From Tuctoria greenei (taxonomy: Eukaryota; Streptophyta; Magnoliopsida; Poales; Poaceae), in contig JAYESD010000002.1 of NCBI GenBank assembly GCA_036927565.1, forward strand, positions 82,211,735-82,275,734: a stretch of DNA of 64,000 nt, read 5' to 3'. Within the stretch, counting starts at the first letter, position 1. Each line of letters starts with the position of its first letter. This document shows positions 57,420-64,000 of the stretch, piece after piece. Both the position numbers and the translations under genes were made by a program. Below the pieces are notes generated by a model that saw only the letters and a program-made list of their open reading frames with translations, did not search any database and was not told the DNA's origin.

Positions 57420-58920
57420 ATGGTGAACTCCGCTGCCGCTTCAAACGGAACGGCTGCACAAGCCGTTGGTGATGGAAATCCCTCCAATGCTCAACAGCTG
57501 GCCAACGTTGTCTCGGTCGTTCCACCATCACAACCACTTGCACCTGTTGCAGCAGCCAATGCTAGACAGCAGGATGGTTACTTTGCATCGATCATAGAAT
57601 CGATGAACAACCCGGATAACACGTTGAATGCAGCGCAAACTCTTCTTCAGCGTCCTCCTGTGTCGAGAGCTCCTCCGACCGCGCTGGAACAATGGCGCGC
57701 TGATGTTGAGCATCTGGCTGCAGCCACAACCACTACACTCAACAACCAGGGTCTACCCAATGCAGGGCAGGCACCTTCACGTAATAGGACCTTGTCTAGA
57801 AGACTTGGTCCTACGGTGTTGCAGCCCAAGAGACGTGCGCCCTCCCAGCACGTGACGTCTCTACCCTCAGGAGCTCGTCATATTCGTATGGCGTCAAGGC
57901 TTCTGACCCAAGACCTCCGATCAGAGCTCGACCGCTGGTACATGAGGTAGGATGGCCGCGTTAACATCGAGCGTACTCGCAAAAGGCGACTTACTCATGA
58001 AAACCCTTCTCCTCTAGGAGTAGGAGGCGGTTGTTTGGTTCTTGTAATGCATCTTCACATGGTGGAGTGGCCACCCAAGTTCTGGACTCATTTGCCAAAG
58101 AAATACGATGGGACAGTCAATGCCATCGAGTTTTTACAAATCTACTCCACTGTCATCCTCGCGGTTGGAGGGAATGAGGCTGTCATGGCCAACTACTTCC
58201 CTGTGGCTCTGTCTGGGACTGCATGGTCCTAGTTTATGAGCTTACCCCCTAACTCCATCTATAGTTGGGAGGAACTATGTTTCCAATTCACCACCAACTT
58301 CCGGAGCTCCTATACCCGGCCTGGCACCGAGCTGGAACTATACGTTGTACAACAAAAGTCGGGAGAGTCACTGTGATCATTCATCCAATGACTTTATTAG
58401 GTACGTAACACTATACCTTCTATCTCCAACGCTTTTGTCGTTGTTGCATTCCGATAGGGAGTTCGAGACAAGAAGATGCTGGAGAAGCTGGCAACCAATG
58501 ATTTCTACATCATCACTGAACTCTTCAACCTGGCTGACAAGTGTGCTGGAGCTACAGAGGGCCATGAGATGCACTCCAAACCAGCTGCGGAGGTTGGTCA
58601 ATCCGCCTCCAAAGCCGGATCTACAACCACCAGATGTGGCAAATAGAAAAAGAAGTCAAGTGGAAAGAAGAAGTCACCTGCTGGGACACCTACAGCTGCC
58701 ACTACCGCAGCACCAGGTGGCCGAGGACGACGTCCCGACAAGCGACCTCGACAATCGTCTGAAGACAGTGACAATATGTGGTGCCCGATCCACAATTCCA
58801 CAGGACATAATCTTGAATATTGTCACGAGGTCAAGAAGCTTGCTAAACGCAACATCAAGTGTCAAGACAAAACGCCTTTCTACTAGCGGGAAGGGAAACA
58901 AAAAGTCAATGAAGGTCCGT
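57420..58920 (+). pseudogene. Gypsy-2 gag (Tat-like)
   Basis: MVNSAAASNGTAAQAVGDGNP at 57420 opens a 176-codon frame with a low-complexity N-terminus. After TAG (57948) the capsid-like part continues in other frames: PPKFWTHLPKKYDGTVNAIEFLQIYSTVILAVGGNEAVMANYFPVAL at 58075-58220 is the conserved retrotransposon gag core. A zinc-knuckle-like CPIHNSTGHNLEYC lies at 58780-58830. Frames change several times, so it is inactive. Confidence 0.75.
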
Positions 58921-59029
58921 TGATTAGGAGATAGGATTCCATGATGCCAAGAAGGCGTTAAAGGCGGTCTACAACACTATCGACGACTCTGACACCAACT
59001 TCGACAAAGAACGTCGAAAGACTCTCCAT

Positions 59030-60869
59030 ATGATGTATGGAGGATCCTGGGACATCACCTCTTGGCGCATTCTGAAATCTATGTGTCGGGAGATGGCTGT
59101 TGTTGCTCCTACTTCCAAGGCAGAACCTCATCAGAAGTGGATGGATACTTTCATTACCTTCAACACTTCAGACTGTCCGAAGAACACGTCAGAAGTTGGG
59201 CAATTTCCCATGATGGTCTCTGCGACTATCAACAATGTCCAGCTCTTCCATGTCTTGGTGGATGGAGGCGCGGCTCTCAACCTCATCAGCTTTGCAACCT
59301 TTGTGAACCTCCAAATCAGTCTCTCGGAACTCAGGCCCTCACGTCCATTCTTCGAAGTGGGTCCGGGAGCCACACACCTTTTGGGTTTGTTACTCTCTCG
59401 ATGACCTTCGGGACACCTGAGAACTACCGGTCTGAGAAGCTGGTGTTTGATGTAGCAGACATCAATCTTCCCTTCCACACCAACCTAGGCAGGGTAGCCC
59501 TGTATAGGTTCATGGCGGTGGCCCACTACGGCTACTTTGTGTTGAAGATGCCAACTCTGTCAGACATCCTCCAGATTCGAGGGGATTGCACTGCTGGAGT
59601 CACTGCGCTGGAAAAACTTCATGCACTTGCAACCGCGCAAGAAGATGAATCCGGCAAGGAGCAATCTGCTCAGGAAACATCAAGCTCATGCCAGCGCGGC
59701 TCAACCTGCACCTCGTGTGCAGCCAATCGGCGATACCGACGTTCCCGTCAAAGTCGTCCAAATTAGTTCTGATGCTGCTCAGACCACCCGTATATCGGGA
59801 GGTCTGGGTGATAAATACGAACTCGTGCTCATCACTTTCCTCTGGACAAATGTTGATGTGTTTTCAAGGCAACCGTCACAAATGCCTGGGATCCCAGGGA
59901 GGTGATTGAGCACCATCTGAAGATCTATGCCGATGAACGGTCTACAACAGAAGCCCCATAAGCAATCTATTGAGTGGCAGAACTTCATTCGAGAAGAAGA
60001 CAAAAAGCTGCTTGACGCTGGATTCATCCGGGAGGTTCATCATCTTCGATGGCTGGCAAACCCAGTTATTGTACTAAAGGCCAGCAAGAAGCTTCAGATA
60101 TGCATCGACTACACCACTTTGAGTAAGGCGTGTCGAAAAGACCCCTTTCCACTACCAAGAATAGATCAGATAGTGGATTCTACCTCTGCCTATGAGCTCT
60201 TATGTTTCATAGACGCATATTCTGGTTTCATCAAATTACAATGTCTAAGGAAGATGAAGAGCACACTGCTTTCATTTTGGTAGATGGTCTCTACTGCTAC
60301 ACAGCAATGCCTTATGCTTTCAAAAATGCACTCTCTACCTTTGTGTGAGCTATGCACAAAACCTTTGGGGAGCTCATTCGGGACCTAGTGGAAGTCTACG
60401 TCGATGGCATCATTGTAAAAGTGAAGAACAAAGACTCACTCCTCGACAACTTTCAATCCGTCTTCGACAAGTTGTGTCTGACATGCACGAAGCTCAACCC
60501 TGACAAATGTGTCTTCGGGATTAACTCCGTAAATCTTCTTGGTTTCTTGGTGACCCAACGAGGAATTGAAGCAAATTTGGCCAAGATCAAAGCCATTGAA
60601 GCAATGCGGCCTCCAGCCCGTATCAAAGATGTCCAGAAGCTTATAGGGTGTCTAGCTTCGCTCAGCAAGTTCATCTCAAGGCTAGCAGAGTGGGCACTAC
60701 ACTTCTTCAAGCTATTGAGGATGTCCGGACCATTTCATTGGTCTAAAGAAGTAGAGAAGGCATTCCAAGAGCTCAAGCATCTCCTCACTACACTACCAAT
60801 CATGGTAGCTCTGGAACCTAGTGAGCCTCTTCTTCTTTACATCGCCGCAACTACGGAGGTTGTCAGTAT
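59030..60869 (+). pseudogene. Gypsy-2 protease, reverse transcriptase and RNase H start (Tat-like)
   Basis: The aspartic protease has LVDGGAALNLIS near 59255-59290, and LKMPTLSDILQIRGD (59545-59590) is the conserved stretch after it. RT covers 59820-60770: IREEDKKLLDAGFIREV, WLANPVIVLKASKKLQICIDY, DPFPLPRIDQIVD and FIDAYSGF. The active-site box then reads VYVDGII (60393-60413) rather than the usual YVDD. LNPDKCVFG and LLGFLVTQRGIEAN follow. The RNase H start (PLLLYIAATTEVVSMV) is cut at 60870 by the solo LTR and continues from 63702. Frame breaks occur at 59401, 59905 and 60283. Confidence 0.82.
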
Positions 60870-60874
60870 GGTTT

Positions 60875-63701
60875 TGTGACACCCGGTTCCAAAAATGAAC
60901 CAAGAGAACGCATATGTGTGCCCAGGACGTTCAACACACATACACGAGTGCATACACAAAAGAGTATACAGAAAATTACCACAGAACAAGATTAATTAAC
61001 CAAATTTTATTACACAAACCATATTATCCTCGAATACAAGCTCTAATGAATATTAATAACAAGTTCAACTAATGCAGCGGAAATAAACTAATTAAGCAAA
61101 CTAAATAGCGAGGCAACATAAGCGATAGGGTATAGCGCAGCTCCATGCAACACCAAAGGCAAAGCTGACGGTAGACACGGCCTAGAACTCCGCGTTATCG
61201 CCATTAAACTCCCAATCCTGACCTGCGACTGTTGAGGGGGGGGGGGGGGGTTGCAGGAGTGAGTACATGTCGTACTCAGCAAGTGTGGAAAGTATGACAT
61301 GTGGGTTATTCAAATGATGAATATAATAATGGTTGAGTGCTGAAAAGTACATTAAAACACTTGAAGAGCAATATATTACATGTATATGAAATAAACCCAT
61401 AATAAGCCATGTAGTTATCATAATACCAGTCCATATTCCATATCCATCATCAATATCAATATCCATATTCAATACCAGAATTCAATTCATAACCATCCAT
61501 AACCATAATACCAACCATAACCATCCCAAGAACCATACCAATACCAAGTTTTCTCTAATCATGTGATGGTCCAGGTTGCTCATAACCGGGAGCACGGCTA
61601 TCATGATAGTTTTAGACACACTCTGCAGAGGTTGTACCGCATTACCCACGTGTTTGTGATTTCATCACCTTTCGATGACTATAGAATCTCAATTATGTCG
61701 TCTCACACTTCCATAGGTGTGTGGCCAAGAGATCACAAAATATCCTTTATAAAGGGGTTACTAGCTTATTTAGACCCCACTGAGGTTTCACCCGTGGCGA
61801 TATCTCCAACTGAGCACATCTTCAACCAAGGGCCCCCTCTTGAGCCATTCGGATCCCAAGGTAGTCCCACCGATCATCAACAAACCCAATCCGACTACCC
61901 CTTCTCCGAGCATCTTTAATGGTCCAAATAGCACTGGCAAAGCCCTAATTAATCAGCTATGTCGCACCAATACTTGGCCTCGTGGTGGCACTATAAATCC
62001 TGGATGGTCACTCCACGAAGTGGTCCTTAGATCTAAAGCAAGCAAAACCACCATAACATCCAACCCATCCACATACCAGGCTTGCTTAGATCACTCATTA
62101 CCATATCATATTTAACCAGTTCATGTTAACCATAATCTCATTCATGCATAGTTAAATTGAGTGGTATAGTTGTTTTCCCATCCCAGTGGATTAAGCGAAG
62201 CAAAAGGTAAAAATTCGATCCCGACTCTCTACCATATATTCCAGGTGACAAGAGTGGTTAAACAAAGCTAGTAAACTTCCTATCATAGGATTCCCATAAA
62301 ATTGACACAAGCATGCAGTTTTGCAAACAAAACATTTACTTTAAAAACAGGATCAATATGCTTCAAGGACACTTGCCTTGCTCTTGCGGTTGACTAAGAT
62401 CAAAGCCTTCAAACTCTTGGTGCTAAAGATCCTCCACGGCACTCTCTAGCGCAAATACGTCTAATCCACACAATAAACATACAAGACAAGAAACACAATC
62501 AAAGAGTGCACAAGTATTACTCAATATGGCTTGACATGCATGATTTATGCAAATGCAAGGTAGAACTTGTTAATAAATTGCTTTTAAATGATCACTATCT
62601 AGTTCTAATAGATTTTAACAAGTTTATACAGGTCTGGATATGATTAGATCAAATTTTAGAATTAATTCAACATAATTTAACCTGGAAAATCGGACTAGTC
62701 CGCTAGGGACCGGACAAGTCCGCACTGCGCGAGATCAGCAGATTAGGGTTTTCTAGCTCGACGTGAAATTGGAGATTAGGGGTCGAATTCACGTAAGAAA
62801 AAGAGAATAGAAGGTATACCAGGTGTTTAGAACTCCAATGAATCAAGAAACTTGGAGACAACACTTGGATCTTGATGATCTAGGGTTGATGAAGAGCTTG
62901 GAGATGAATTGGTGATGAAGAACAAAACTTGATGGAGATCTTGATCCTCTTTCGTTGCCTCCTCTTCTTCTTCTTGCTTGTGATCTCCTTCTCCCTCCTT
63001 GATGGTGGCTCTCCACGAACTAGGGTTTGGGCGGGGTGGAAAAGTGGCAAATAGATGTCAAGCCAAGGGGTGGGGTTTTTATATAGAGGTGGAGGGTAGG
63101 GTTAGATGGATTTTGAGTTTGAGATGAGTAGAGGCCGGTTTAGAGTCCCTCATGGGCTTTAAAAGAGTTAGGCACGACGTACCTAGGCCCACTTAACGTG
63201 AAACCCAAGAAACAAGTCGTAGAACAAAAGATCAATTCGGAGTCGCGAAATATCGGACAAGTCCGAAAAGGACTGGACTAGTCTGAAGTTAGTCAGAAAG
63301 AAATCGGTCAAGTATGGCAAAAAATCGGACAAGTCCGACTTTTGTCAGAGAGGAAAACGGACAAGTCCCCTGGAACACCAGACTAGTCCGAAAAAGTCCA
63401 GAGACTTAGCAAATTTTTAAGGATCCTTGGAATATCGGACTAGTCCGCACAAAATCAGACAAGTCCGAAAATGTCCAGAGGAAAAATCGGACTAGTCCGC
63501 GGTGAAAACGGACAAGTCTGATTTTAGTCAGAGAAAAATCGGACTATTCCTCACCAAAATCGGACTAGTCCGCACTTTTCAGCATTTTAAGTGCGGTTTT
63601 GTTCCAAATCAATTTTAAACTTGTTCCTCTTGATGTGGATTAATGTTAAACATGTATATGAATGTAAGCAGGGCATGATGCATGAAAAAGAGGGTGTTAT
63701 A
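60875..63701 (-). mobile_element. Solo gypsy LTR inside Gypsy-2 RNase H
   Basis: Plus-strand limits TGTGACACCCGG and GAGGGTGTTATA, homologous to the Gypsy-1 LTR. No internal region is present. The flanks GGTTT (60870-60874) and GGTTC (63702-63706) differ by one base, fitting an aged 5-bp duplication. Dense CGGACTAGTCCG / CGGACAAGTCCG motifs lie at 62690-62730 and 63250-63580. The polyG run at 61236-61250 is low complexity. Confidence 0.82.
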
Positions 63702-64000
63702 GGTTCTAATTGCGGAAACACCAGAAACATCTTCAACTCAGGAGCCCAGACCCCTCTGGAAGGGTCCGGAGCTACCTGAAGGCGATTTTGGGTCCCAGTC
63801 CTTAGGCACAGATCCTAATGGTAAGATGCTTGTGGATCAACCTCTCTCATCTGAGGGAGTATCTACTGTTAAAGAAGAAGATTTGAACGCCTCCAGGAGA
63901 GTCTGGGTTGATGAAGAAGAAACTTTAAACCCCTCCGGTAGGGTTCAAACAGTCCAGCGGCCGGTATACTTCATAAGCGAAATACTTCATGAAGCCAATA
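63702..64000 (+). pseudogene. Gypsy-2 RNase H, continuation (runs off window)
   Basis: Open frame from 63702 to the end. It finishes with VQRPVYFISEILHEAN (63949-63996), the conserved RNase H segment of Tat-like elements. The ~80 codons in between are Ser/Glu/Pro-rich and do not belong to the usual domain. Confidence 0.7.

Noticed and set aside
58598..58901. Minus-strand frames in the Gypsy-2 gag region
   Set aside because: Antisense shadows of gag coding sequence.

Overview
The window looks like intergenic DNA from a grass (Poaceae) with a large, repeat-rich genome. Nearly all of it is nested transposons: CACTA (En/Spm) DNA elements, Sirevirus-type Ty1/copia elements, Ty3/gypsy elements (one chromovirus, one Tat-like) and foldback MITEs. 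I see no rRNA gene, tRNA gene, CRISPR array or ordinary host locus. The only coding unit that reads as intact is a five-exon SUMO-conjugating-enzyme gene at 149-988, and it lies inside a CACTA element.

Layout. 1-1747: right end of CACTA-A0, carrying the SCE1-like gene. 1748-15842: CACTA-A on the minus strand, with a decayed Transposase_24/Ulp1-like ORF2 at 2330-5735. It is split by an LTR rich in CGGACTAGTCCG palindromes (about 6094-7437 and 14216 onward), which is itself split by Copia-1 (7438-14210, duplication GTTTC). 15843-16470: AT-rich spacer. About 16480-34045: CACTA-B, with a plus-strand TNPD transposase cut in two by Copia-2 (19370-29145, duplication ATGTC). Behind the transposase is a cargo of CLASSY (CLSY)-type SNF2 helicase fragments arranged as alternating inverted repeats, interrupted by a truncated LTR. 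34226-42355: CACTA-C, complete from end to end (duplication AGG), minus strand, inserted into the spacer between B and D. 42672 to about 46328: CACTA-D, carrying another CLSY inverted repeat fused to an ORF2 tail. 46329-47456: a truncated copia LTR fused to Gypsy-1 (47457-56233, minus strand). 56234-64000: a diverged LTR remnant and then Tat-like Gypsy-2 (plus strand), interrupted by a solo LTR (60875-63701).

The most interesting theme is the cargo of one CACTA family. A0, B and D share their TIR, their right subterminal repeats and a CLSY-derived junction next to the transposase stop. A0 carries a spliced, apparently intact SUMO E2 gene in the slot where B and D carry CLSY fragments folded into hairpins. 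Related ORF2 genes here also encode a Ulp1-like (SUMO-protease fold) domain. CLSY proteins recruit Pol IV in RNA-directed DNA methylation, so these mobile elements hold pieces of two host pathways linked to silencing. That they act against silencing is inference; the gene content and arrangement are read from the sequence.

Most transposon ORFs are decayed by in-frame stops and frameshifts. The relative order of insertion can be read from the nesting and from the target-site duplications.
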